DNA of 32,049 bases, from NCBI GenBank assembly GCA_013138735.1, contig WTCE01000037.1:1-32049 (forward strand), read 5' to 3'. The notes below the pieces were generated by a model, which was given only the letters and a program-made list of their open reading frames with translations, was not told the origin of the DNA and made no database searches. The position numbers were made by a program, and so were the translations under genes. Numbering within the stretch: position 1 is the stretch's first letter; each line of letters opens with the position of its first letter. Shown here piece after piece: positions 25,879-32,049 of this stretch. The stretch comes from Crocinitomix sp. (GTDB taxonomy: Bacteria; Bacteroidota; Bacteroidia; Flavobacteriales_D; Crocinitomicaceae).

Positions 25879-26655
25879 TTAAAAGTCAAATTCTAAATTT
25901 TGCAGAATCAATCCTGATCCTGGGGCAATCTGATCCAAGGCCGTGTGATCATTTCCAGTCAAACTTTCGCTAATTGTTTCCAAATCAATTTCATGCCGCC
26001 CTAGTCGAATTAATTGGCCCATAATTAAACGCACTTGGTAGCGCATAAAACCCATAGACTGTATTTCTAAGGCGTATGATGTTTCTGGAAAAAAATTGGC
26101 TGTATAAGTTGTGTTTTCAGTAATACGACAAATAGTTACCTCCCGATTAAAATTAGTATTGGGTGAGGGTTTAGTGCAATATTTTACAAAATTATGTTGG
26201 CCTTCAAATTGAGTTGCGCCTTGTTTCATGAGTTCAAGATCCAAATTTCCCTTAAAATATGTCATCATTGCAGCCGAAAAGGGATGAGGTTTTTCGCCAA
26301 AAGTGAATAAGTAGAGATACGTTTTCAATTTTGGGGTTTGAATAATATTGAATTTTTCGTCTACTTCTTCAATCTTAATTGCGCGAATGTCATTGGGCAA
26401 GTTGGAGTTAAAGGTTTGCAGAAATTCATCCATTGCAATTGGTTTCTCTAAAAAAAGCTCAAAAGCTCCATGATTGGCAGATACTTTCGAATCCGTTCTG
26501 CTACTGCCCATTGTTTTAAACCGATCATGGCCTAGTGCAAATAGTAAGGTCTTGTCAACCATCAAGTGAATGGTTTTCAAATTGGGCTGTTTTTGCCACC
26601 CATGAAACCGAAAGCCCAGGTATTGAATATGTATGAGATAATAATAGGTTTTCAT
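25879..26655 (-). CDS. TruA-like tRNA pseudouridine synthase
   Basis: From the ATG at 26655 it has 258 residues. TruA features are YLIHIQYLGFRFHGWQKQP at the N-terminus, the catalytic loop SSRTDSKVSANHG with the essential Asp (canonical form GRTDAGVHA), FNSNLPNDIRAIKI, FEGQHNFVKYC, and ALEIQSMGFMRYQVRLIMGQLIRLG. The loop differs from canonical TruA, so it may be a second, divergent paralogue with another target. A GTG at 26673 would lie at the predicted transcription start and is rejected. Confidence 0.85.
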   Translation of the reverse strand: MKTYYYLIHIQYLGFRFHGWQKQPNLKTIHLMVDKTLLFALGHDRFKTMGSSRTDSKVSANHGAFELFLEKPIAMDEFLQTFNSNLPNDIRAIKIEEVDEKFNIIQTPKLKTYLYLFTFGEKPHPFSAAMMTYFKGNLDLELMKQGATQFEGQHNFVKYCTKPSPNTNFNREVTICRITENTTYTANFFPETSYALEIQSMGFMRYQVRLIMGQLIRLGRHEIDLETISESLTGNDHTALDQIAPGSGLILQNLEFDF

Positions 26656-26678
26656 CTTTGATTTAATTGACACTAAAA

Positions 26679-26712
26679 CAAAGATAATGATAAGTGAATA
26701 ATTTAAAACAAA
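26679..26712 (-). promoter_or_regulatory. Promoter for the truA-like gene
   Basis: The minus strand carries TTTG (complement of 26709-26712), 22 nt, then TATCTTTG (complement of 26679-26686). The spacer is one base longer than usual. Transcription would start near 26672, giving a leader of about 17 nt to the ATG at 26655. The -33 motif lies within the base of the neighbouring terminator hairpin. Confidence 0.5.
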
Positions 26713-26743
26713 AAGAGATCGGTAATCTAACCAATCTCTTTTT
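26710..26743 (-). terminator. Terminator after the small membrane protein gene
   Basis: aaaaagagat (26710-26719) pairs with atctcttttt (26734-26743); after a one-base mismatch ggt/acc extends the stem, with loop aatcta. On the minus strand it ends in TTTTTGTTTT. It lies about 40 bp after the stop of the gene at 26782 and insulates it from the truA-like gene. Confidence 0.8.
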
Positions 26744-26752
26744 CATCTAAAT

Positions 26753-26771
26753 CAAGTTTTGGGTTAACTTG
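26753..26771 (-). repeat. Single copy of the taacccaaaactt core in a hairpin
   Basis: On the minus strand caagttaacccaaaacttg contains the same 13-base core as the three elements at 4365-4802, here folded into a 6-bp hairpin (caagtt/aacttg) just before a terminator. It is followed 8 bases later by ATGAAAAAG, as in the other copies. It lies in the 3' untranslated region of the gene at 26782. Confidence 0.4.
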
Positions 26772-26781
26772 TTATTGCTAT

Positions 26782-27060
26782 TTAATACGTGTTGACTTTA
26801 TATGTAATAAATATTGCCACGGTCAGTAACGTAATTATATAGATCATTATTGTTCTACGGGTTGTTTTTCTTTTTTTTAGAACAAGTTTTTCTTTAAAGA
26901 CCCGCATTTGATGTTCACTGAGTTTGTTTTTATATTGCAGAGGGGGACCAATTTGAACTCCCTCTGGATATTCCTTATTTCCTAGTTTCCTCTCGCATTT
27001 TGGACTTCTATTATTCTTTAACGTGATAAGCATTGCTGATATACGTCCATATGAACTCAT
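26782..27060 (-). CDS. Small C-terminally anchored membrane protein (92 aa)
   Basis: A 92-residue protein with a basic soluble part (about 1-65) and one C-terminal hydrophobic helix (MIYIITLLTVAIFITY), preceded by KKRKTTRR, so the N-terminus faces the cytoplasm. A start at Met10 is possible. I recognise no family. A clear terminator follows its stop, which supports real transcription. Function unknown. Confidence 0.6.
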   Translation of the reverse strand: MSSYGRISAMLITLKNNRSPKCERKLGNKEYPEGVQIGPPLQYKNKLSEHQMRVFKEKLVLKKRKTTRRTIMIYIITLLTVAIFITYKVNTY

Positions 27061-27302
27061 GAATAGAAAGCGCTAGTAAAATTACATATATGCTAATTTA
27101 ATTAGTTGTCAATATATGGGGGACCCATTTTATACTGGCAACAATTCTTCAATTGAATAACTCTTATGTATCCCCGAATTTTTTTTAAAAAAAACAAAAG
27201 ACAAAGGTTTTATCATAAAGATATGATCGGAAAAATCGCTTTTATTAATTTAAAACGGCAATTCTATTAAATTCCATGAATACTTATGATATGGAGTGAA
27301 AT
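27061..27302. other. AT-rich spacer upstream of the peptide locus
   Basis: No supported gene. The stretch separates the divergent 92-aa gene from the plus-strand peptide locus and is very AT-rich with homopolymer runs around 27180-27195. No promoter with both boxes was found for the minus-strand gene. Confidence 0.4.
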
Positions 27303-27455
27303 GTGAAAAGACATTTGCATCTCTATTACTTGCATCTTAATGTTTTAATTTATATTATTGTTATTGTCTTACCAAAACTTAATCAATCAGAAGCAGTTCA
27401 TGTTAATACTTGGGTGTGTTCAAAAATTGCAAGTACTAGTACAAAAGATTTTTGA
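27303..27455 (+). CDS. Candidate small peptide (50 aa), GTG start
   Basis: A 50-codon frame from GTG at 27303 to TGA at 27453, with GGAG eight bases upstream. The predicted peptide has a His/Tyr-rich N-terminus (KRHLHLYYLHLN), one short hydrophobic segment (VLIYIIVIVL) and a polar tail with one Cys (HVNTWVCSKIAS). Its stop overlaps the TTTGATCAAA palindrome before the peptide locus. No homology is recognised, and such a frame may arise by chance in AT-rich DNA. Confidence 0.25.
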   Translation: MKRHLHLYYLHLNVLIYIIVIVLPKLNQSEAVHVNTWVCSKIASTSTKDF

Positions 27456-27486
27456 TCAAAGGTGTTATGCATACGGGTTAAATTTG
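27451..27486 (+). promoter_or_regulatory. Possible promoter/operator of the grasp-with-spasm locus
   Basis: TAAATTTG (27479-27486) matches the -7 consensus. The nearest TTTG (27451-27454) is 24 nt upstream, longer than usual, and forms half of a perfect 10-bp palindrome TTTGATCAAA (27451-27460) that could bind a regulator. The start would be near 27493, leaving a leader of about 75 nt. Confidence 0.35.
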
Positions 27487-27567
27487 ACTAATTAATTTAA
27501 CTCCTTAACAGAGTACTTATTAGACCAGGAAGAACTTGCTTCGCCCTACAAGACCTAAACGATAGAG

Positions 27568-28032
27568 ATGCACAACAGAATTAAAAGCAGGGATCTTAAA
27601 ACTAATAAACAGTTCGCTCTTTGGATAGTTGTTCTAACTTTTTTTAGCATTATTGACATATTTCGGCACTTGATGAGTTCCGAAAGTTATCTACAAATAG
27701 CTTTAAGATGGACGGTTTTTACATTTCTAAACTCATTCACCTTATTGTTGTTAACTTATATTTTTTACAAATTGTTTTGTGATTTTTTTTTAGCCAAAAT
27801 AGCTCAAAAAAGTCTAATAATTAGTTGTCTAATTTTTCTGATTGGTTTTAATATAGGGCTTTGGTGCTATCAATTTTATGGGCCTTTATATATAGACTTG
27901 CTGGGTATAGGGAAACAGTTGACTTTTAATCAGAGTATGGTTCCACATCTTATCATTACACCTCTGATTATATTTATTTGGTTATTAATTAATTTTAAAT
28001 TAGTTCGAAATGGTAGCAATAATGAGTCGTGA
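27568..28032 (+). CDS. Four-helix membrane protein of the peptide locus, unknown function
   Basis: A 154-residue protein with four predicted helices (about 17-37, 48-72, 83-105, 124-146) and a basic N-terminus (MHNRIKSRDLKTNK). It resembles the bare membrane part of LytS-type sensor kinases but has no kinase domain. It overlaps gwsG by 23 bp and so is probably translated with it. It could sense, protect against or help export the peptide, but nothing in the sequence decides this. Confidence 0.65.
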   Translation: MHNRIKSRDLKTNKQFALWIVVLTFFSIIDIFRHLMSSESYLQIALRWTVFTFLNSFTLLLLTYIFYKLFCDFFLAKIAQKSLIISCLIFLIGFNIGLWCYQFYGPLYIDLLGIGKQLTFNQSMVPHLIITPLIIFIWLLINFKLVRNGSNNES

Positions 28033-28993
28033 AGATGATTTTTCAACTTCTGAAGTTATTGAATGGATTAAGTTTTCAGGAGCGAAAGTATTAAGATTGA
28101 ATGAAAAAGATAAATTATCTATTTTAAAATTTGATGTTACCGCTGATGGAAAAATTACGCTATTGATTGAAGTTAAGGGTGAAAAATATTCCATTGATAA
28201 TTTTAATTCTTTTTGGTACCGAAGGGGAAGATTAAATATTGACTCACCTAAAATCAAACTTGAAGAAATAAATGATGACGTATATCGTGATAAAGTCAAA
28301 AGATACTTGAATAATGAAATATCAGTCATTGAAGAGTACATTATCTCATTATTGGAAGAGAAAAAATCTTTGGGAAGTAAATCTCTGGCTTCCATAAATA
28401 AACTAAGGGTTTTAAATGAGGCAAATTCTTGTGGAATTAAGACACCATGGACTTCAGTCGTATCAGATTCAAAATCTATTAATGAAAATAGAGAAAACAT
28501 TCAACGAATGGTAACAAAACCCCTTTCAGATTCATTATATTTTTCACTTAAGACACATGAGAACAAAGATAAATTTTACGGAACTTATACTTCATTAATT
28601 TCGGATCCGTTGCCAGAAAAAATGTTCCCAACGCTCATCCAGGAACAGCTAGATAAAGAATTAGAACTTAGAATTTTTTTTATAAATGAGAGTTTTTATT
28701 CTATGGCCATTTTTTCTCAGTTGGATAAATCTACATCTGTGGATTTTAGGCGATATAATTTGGCCATGCCGAATAGAACAACTCCATTTAAATTGCCTCT
28801 GAAAATTGAAAAAAAACTCATTATGTTGAATAGGAAAATAGGATTAAATACTGGCTCTATTGACATGGTAGTAACTAAAGAAAACGAATTTGTATTACTC
28901 GAAATCAACCCTGTCGGACAATTTGGCATGGTTTCAAAACCTTGTAATTACAAACTTGAAAAAGAGGTGGCAAATTTTTTAATTAAAAAATAA
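28010..28993 (+). CDS. gwsG: Grasp-with-spasm ATP-grasp peptide maturase
   Basis: A 327-residue ATP-grasp ligase of the family that makes graspetides, joining acidic side chains to Thr/Ser/Lys in a precursor by ATP-driven ester or amide links. Signs are the N-terminal VAIMSREDDFSTSEVIEWI (typical of GwsG), FWYRRGR, the ATP-binding VTKPLSDSLYF and LIQEQLDKELELRIFFI (family hinge region), and the Mg-binding end IDMVV...FVLLEINPVGQFGMVS with ExNPxGQF. Start Met1 is preferred over Met5 because it completes the first strand. The precursor lies 1.3 kb downstream. AT-rich like the rest of the locus. Confidence 0.9.
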   Translation: MVAIMSREDDFSTSEVIEWIKFSGAKVLRLNEKDKLSILKFDVTADGKITLLIEVKGEKYSIDNFNSFWYRRGRLNIDSPKIKLEEINDDVYRDKVKRYLNNEISVIEEYIISLLEEKKSLGSKSLASINKLRVLNEANSCGIKTPWTSVVSDSKSINENRENIQRMVTKPLSDSLYFSLKTHENKDKFYGTYTSLISDPLPEKMFPTLIQEQLDKELELRIFFINESFYSMAIFSQLDKSTSVDFRRYNLAMPNRTTPFKLPLKIEKKLIMLNRKIGLNTGSIDMVVTKENEFVLLEINPVGQFGMVSKPCNYKLEKEVANFLIKK

Positions 28994-28995
28994 AT

Positions 28996-29217
28996 ATGGA
29001 AGACAAGGAACTCGTCATTGAGCAAATAAAAAAGACTAAGAATATTCCACTAGCATTAATCGGTCTAGAGCCTATGACACACGACGATTCTCGTCAGTTT
29101 GTAAAATACATTGAAAACAGGTCGTGCGATACAAGAAAATATATTGCAATTGATTCAATTAAACCGATTTCAAGAGTTTTTAATTTAAAAAAGATAAGAG
29201 ATGACTGGGAAGATTAA
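28996..29217 (+). CDS. Small protein between gwsG and gwsS (73 aa), unknown function
   Basis: A 73-residue soluble, charged protein (MEDKELVIEQIKKTKNIPLALIG...). It starts 2 bp after gwsG and overlaps gwsS by 17 bp, so it is embedded in the maturation operon. It has one Cys, no double-glycine leader and no Thr/acid-rich core, so it does not look like a substrate. The size would suit a leader-recognition (RRE-like) or scaffold protein, but I see no sequence match to either. Confidence 0.65.
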   Translation: MEDKELVIEQIKKTKNIPLALIGLEPMTHDDSRQFVKYIENRSCDTRKYIAIDSIKPISRVFNLKKIRDDWED

Positions 29218-30214
29218 ATTATTTTCGTCATGTGTAATTGTGAAAGGTGCTGGTCGTTCAACTATTTGCGATTTTCAGCGCCAAGCGATTAAGTTTATTC
29301 CTAATTCTCTATATGATATTTTAGAAAAACATCAAGGTAAATCGTTCCAAGAAATCGTAGTTATATATGGGCAAAATCATTTTGATACCATAAAAGAATA
29401 TTTCAAATTTCTTTTAGAGAATGAATTCGCATTTTTAACTAAAAACCCTGAATATTTTCCAGAATTAGACAAGTCTTGGGAATCCGCTTCCCTAATAACA
29501 AATGCAATAATCGACTTGGATAAAAACTCTGATCACGATTATTTTGACATTCTCGAACAATTGAGTGAATTAGGTTGCAAGCATCTCGAATTTAGATCTT
29601 TTGACCCTCTTAGTTTGGGGGAAATTGAAGACATACTGCGACATTTAAATACCAGTGGAATTTGTTCGGTAGATCTAATCATAGAATTTTCAGAGAAATA
29701 CAATATGAATGATTTTGAAGAGTTCATTAGGAGCTATCTTCGTGTTTCAACTATATCTATTCACTCTTCACCAAATAATAAAGCTGTTATGAGAAAAAGT
29801 GAAGGAGATCCGGCAGATATTTTTTTCTATAAGGAAAAAATTAAGAGTAGTGACCATTGCGGTATAATTAGTTCCGAGTATTTTACTGTTAATCAGGAGT
29901 TCTACTTAGAATCATTAAACTTTAACTCGTGTTTGAATAAAAAAATATCCATTGATGTAGACGGTAATATCAAAAATTGTCCATCAATGAAGGAGAGCTA
30001 TGGTAAAATTAAAGATATTTCATTGAAAAATGTATTGGCGATAAGTAAGTATAATGATTATTACCTAATAACTAAAGACGACATAGATGTTTGTAAAGAT
30101 TGTGAATTTAGATACATATGTACTGATTGTCGAGCATTTGTGGAGAATGGAAAATATTCAAAACCAAAAAAATGCTCATATAGCCCATATAGTATGGAAT
30201 GGTTAGATGAATGA
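29201..30214 (+). CDS. gwsS: Grasp-with-spasm SPASM-domain peptide maturase
   Basis: A 337-residue protein of the SPASM partner family of GwsG. The start MTGKIKLFSSCVIVKGAGRSTICDFQRQ and FIPNSLYDILE are typical. The C-terminal SPASM region has Cys ligands NSCLNKKISIDVDGNIKNCPSM and VCKDCEFRYICTDC plus a late KKCSYSPYSMEW. The canonical radical-SAM CxxxCxxC cluster motif is absent. The centre keeps a barrel-like pattern (HLEFRSFDPLS, DLIIEFS, TISIHSS). It may bind precursor or iron-sulfur clusters rather than cleave SAM. It overlaps the 73-aa gene and ends 55 bp before the precursor gene. Confidence 0.9.
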   Translation: MTGKIKLFSSCVIVKGAGRSTICDFQRQAIKFIPNSLYDILEKHQGKSFQEIVVIYGQNHFDTIKEYFKFLLENEFAFLTKNPEYFPELDKSWESASLITNAIIDLDKNSDHDYFDILEQLSELGCKHLEFRSFDPLSLGEIEDILRHLNTSGICSVDLIIEFSEKYNMNDFEEFIRSYLRVSTISIHSSPNNKAVMRKSEGDPADIFFYKEKIKSSDHCGIISSEYFTVNQEFYLESLNFNSCLNKKISIDVDGNIKNCPSMKESYGKIKDISLKNVLAISKYNDYYLITKDDIDVCKDCEFRYICTDCRAFVENGKYSKPKKCSYSPYSMEWLDE

Positions 30215-30269
30215 AAAGGGGAAGTCGAAAACCAAATAGAGTAGACAATATTTTTAATTAATATAAATT

Positions 30270-30467
30270 ATGGAAAAGTTGAAGATTTCGAAATTCAAAA
30301 ATGAAGAATTGGAATTGAATGAGCAAATTGCCACCCGAGGGGGACTACCTGGGGGCACTACTCATACTTGTGGTACAACTCATAACAATGTTTCAACTTG
30401 GTTTGGCTGGGATTCTGAACCAGGAGAGGTTACACATGATTGTAAACATGATGAAACAGGTAAATAA
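30270..30467 (+). CDS. Graspetide precursor peptide with double-Gly leader
   Basis: A 65-residue peptide. The leader (1-25, MEKLKISKFKNEELELNEQ then IATRGG) resembles Bacteroidota precursors cleaved after GG by C39-type peptidases. The core (26-65) has a TTHTCGTTHNN segment, two Cys, nine Thr or Ser and seven Asp or Glu (SEPGEVTHDCKHDE), giving both donors and acceptors for ATP-grasp side-chain links. It is the last gene of the maturation operon, unlike many such loci where it comes first. No exporter gene follows; an IS begins 44 bp later. Confidence 0.85.
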   Translation: MEKLKISKFKNEELELNEQIATRGGLPGGTTHTCGTTHNNVSTWFGWDSEPGEVTHDCKHDETGK

Positions 30468-30518
30468 TAACAGAATAGTTTAATTGTGTTATTACCATTC
30501 AAAGGTGATTGTGGTCTA

Positions 30519-30538
30519 GCCCCCTATAAATCGGACAA
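30519..30538 (+). repeat. IS3 left inverted repeat, inner block
   Basis: gccccctataaatcggacaa; the reversed right end (about 32024-32042) reads gccccctaaatagtcgga, so the repeats share GCCCCCT and TCGGACAA with small differences and one indel between. Confidence 0.7.
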
Positions 30539-30585
30539 AATCATTTTGGTTATCAATAATACGAAAAATTCGTCATAAATTTGTG

Positions 30586-31674
30586 TCAGCAAGATACGAC
30601 TGACGGTTCTTTTTGTACTGAAAGTTGATTTAGAGACATGGCGCCATTCTCTTTAGATGAATTCTCCAGCCTATCGAAGGCTAGAGAATTCAAGCAAGAT
30701 ACTTCCTTCAAATCCTTATTCCCTGAAATTTGATGGTAGGGTATTAGGAGTTTGAATTTTATTTTTTTCTTAGGAAGTTCTATCCTTTTAATATTACCAA
30801 GTTCCCATTGCTGCCAAAAAGTCATTGGAGGCAAGTTAGCGATAGAGCCATGTAAACGAACCTGATTGTATTTTATGTAAAACAGCGCTAAATGAATTTC
30901 CGCTTGCTCTAAAGTCTCAAAGTGTTTTTGATCTAGCGATTTACCTAATATGGCATGAAAGGACTCTATATGTCCATTTTCTTGAGGTGTATAAGGGTGA
31001 GTAAATACTTGATTAAGGTGATTTGCCTCAAAAAATTCTTGCACCATCTTAGCTGAAAATCTAGGGTCGTTGTCATTTCTAACTTCTATGGATATTCCTT
31101 TTTCAAGCATATCATTAGCTTGTAGATGATTTGTGATCACCGATTCCCAAATGTGTTTTACCGTGTGCTGGGTAATTGAAAAACCGATATGCCATTCTAA
31201 AGCTGTGCGTGTAAAAACGTCCAAAACAGTGAGGATAAAAGCGTGTCGTCTCTGTTGTTCTATCCAAACAAACTTAATATCCATTTCTAACATCTCAAGT
31301 GGTATTGATGGTGTTAATATTCGATATTTAGCATAATTTTTCTTAACCTTTTCCCGGGTTAATAAGAGCTGATTTTCGCGCATTAAACGATATACTTTTT
31401 TGTGATTGATTTGAAATCCTTCTATTTGTAATTCTGCTGTCATCCTACGGTAACCATAGGTTAGGTCTGGATCCGAGTGGTTGTGTTCAATGTGGTCAAC
31501 CACTTGAGAATTCGGACAGTTATTTTGCTTCCCATTCTTAATCCGTATGGTTTCCATGCTAGGTTTTGCACCCCGTTTTTTTCCTTTAAATGATTTATAA
31601 TAAAATTGATGACGAGTGATCCCTGTTAATTCAAATGCACGATCTCTTTTCATTCCCAAAGCAACGTAGCGCAT
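30586..31674 (-). CDS. IS3-family transposase OrfB (DDE integrase)
   Basis: A 362-residue protein: N-terminal HTH_21-type region (YGYRRMTAELQIEGFQINHKKVYRLM) followed by the rve integrase core. The catalytic residues are Asp in LEMDIKFVW, Asp in EVRNDNDPRF, and Glu in ENGHIESFHA, all present. Its ATG shares one base with the stop of orfA (TAATG). It is probably made as an OrfAB fusion by frameshifting at 31707-31713. It catalyses cut/copy and strand transfer of the element. Confidence 0.93.
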   Translation of the reverse strand: MRYVALGMKRDRAFELTGITRHQFYYKSFKGKKRGAKPSMETIRIKNGKQNNCPNSQVVDHIEHNHSDPDLTYGYRRMTAELQIEGFQINHKKVYRLMRENQLLLTREKVKKNYAKYRILTPSIPLEMLEMDIKFVWIEQQRRHAFILTVLDVFTRTALEWHIGFSITQHTVKHIWESVITNHLQANDMLEKGISIEVRNDNDPRFSAKMVQEFFEANHLNQVFTHPYTPQENGHIESFHAILGKSLDQKHFETLEQAEIHLALFYIKYNQVRLHGSIANLPPMTFWQQWELGNIKRIELPKKKIKFKLLIPYHQISGNKDLKEVSCLNSLAFDRLENSSKENGAMSLNQLSVQKEPSVVSC

Positions 31675-31994
31675 TACGAGTACTTTCTTTTCACCTTGGG
31701 ATATTTCTTTTTTAGCAGTTCGTCCTTTAGCCGGCTTTCAATTTCCTTTTCTGCTAAAAGTTGTTTGAGCAACTCAACTTCTTGTTCTAGCTCACCTATT
31801 TTTTGAAGCCGTTCTTTGGTTATTCCATGGTCTAAACCTTGTTCGCCCATGGACTCAAACTTCTTCTTCCAGGCATAAAACGTTGCCGGATAAATACTAT
31901 GTTTGGCCAATGTGATGGTCACACCATTAATTCCAGCTTCTTTTAAAATGCTGATTTTTTCTTCTTTGGTAAATTTCCTTCTTTTCATTGTCAT
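31674..31994 (-). CDS. IS3-family OrfA (HTH DNA-binding protein)
   Basis: A 106-residue protein with a helix-turn-helix (KFTKEEKISILKEAG...TLAKHSIYPATFYAWKKKF) and a C-terminal leucine zipper/coiled coil (IGELEQEVELLKQLLAEKEIE), which binds the IS ends and mediates multimerisation. The frame ends in KRKYS then TAA. Confidence 0.93.
   Translation of the reverse strand: MTMKRRKFTKEEKISILKEAGINGVTITLAKHSIYPATFYAWKKKFESMGEQGLDHGITKERLQKIGELEQEVELLKQLLAEKEIESRLKDELLKKKYPKVKRKYS
31707..31713 (-). promoter_or_regulatory. Programmed -1 frameshift site A_AAA_AAG
   Basis: Within orfA the codons CTA AAA AAG give the slippery heptamer A_AAA_AAG in the right phase. A -1 slip continues GAA ATA TCC CAA GGT ... 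GTA ATG CGC with no stop, entering the orfB frame. An SD-like AAAGGA lies about 9 nt upstream of the heptamer, as seen in some IS3 elements and dnaX. Confidence 0.8.
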
Positions 31995-32049
31995 AAAGAT
32001 TACAGTTTTTTTTGTATAATCTTGTCCGACTATTTAGGGGGCGGAAACA

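Larger units (their letters stand above)
30512..32049 (-). mobile_element. IS3-family insertion sequence, near complete
   Basis: Two overlapping minus-strand transposase genes lie between imperfect inverted repeats. The left end (tgtggtctagccccctataaa, TG at 30512) and the reverse of the right end (tgtttccgccccctaaatag) share TG and the GCCCCCT block, and CGGACAA follows in both after one gap. The right end reads gggggcggaaaca and reaches the window edge, so the target duplication on that side cannot be checked. Both genes are intact, suggesting a recent insertion. It faces the peptide operon. Confidence 0.85.

Noticed and set aside
26656-26673. GTG start for the TruA-like gene at 26673
   Set aside because: The predicted transcription start is near 26672, so this codon would not be in the mRNA; ATG 26655 gives the usual N-terminus.
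30465-30494. taataaca/tgttatta inverted repeat after the precursor gene
   Set aside because: AT-only apart from one pair, 14-nt loop and no T-run; may be chance, so no terminator was called.

Overview
The window is bacterial chromosome from a member of the Bacteroidota, most likely a marine or freshwater Flavobacteriales-type organism (inference). The evidence is AT-rich DNA, little use of Shine-Dalgarno sequences, promoters of the Bacteroidota TTTG-N19-21-TAnnTTTG type, many outer-membrane beta-barrels and lipoproteins, DUF4369/thioredoxin, GSCFA and PrcB-type proteins, and a grasp-with-spasm peptide locus. No rRNA, tRNA or CRISPR array was seen.

Layout. (1) 150-4180 (+): seven tightly packed genes: two cytoplasmic proteins of unknown function, a membrane protein with a T9SS-sorting-like C-terminal domain, a beta-barrel, a lipoprotein, a PhnP-like metallo-beta-lactamase-fold hydrolase and a GH25 lysozyme. 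(2) 4181-5107: a gene-free stretch with three tandem structured elements. They share a core (taacccaaaacytatgaaaa) inside two nested stems whose sequences differ but whose pairing is kept, which suggests an RNA family. (3) 5171-9864 (-): a thioredoxin-domain protein, a two-gene ABC exporter, an unknown protein and an ElaA-like acetyltransferase. (4) 10248-15264: a small two-helix membrane protein missed by length cut-offs, an unknown protein, PlsC-type acyltransferase, PriA, a degenerate rhodanese lipoprotein and a barrel protein. (5) 15520-15730: a MITE-like palindromic element. (6) 15902-17304 (+): an outer-membrane barrel and RadC. (7) 17410-23610 (+): a six-gene run: UDP-GlcNAc 2-epimerase, polysaccharide deacetylase, a BtuF/FepB-type lipoprotein with FecCD permease and ATPase, and a GSCFA protein. 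(8) 23593-27060 (-): DinB, PrcB-like lipoprotein, K+ channel, TruA-like enzyme and a small membrane protein. (9) 27568-30467 (+): a ribosomally made peptide (graspetide) locus of the grasp-with-spasm type. (10) 30512-32049: an IS3-family insertion sequence, inserted 44 bp after the peptide precursor gene.

The most noteworthy parts are the tandem structured repeats and the peptide locus. In the latter, an ATP-grasp ligase (GwsG) and a SPASM-domain protein (GwsS) flank a 73-residue protein of unknown function, and the precursor comes last with a double-glycine leader and a core rich in Thr, His and acidic residues. No exporter or peptidase is visible before the IS, so secretion genes may have been displaced or lie elsewhere.
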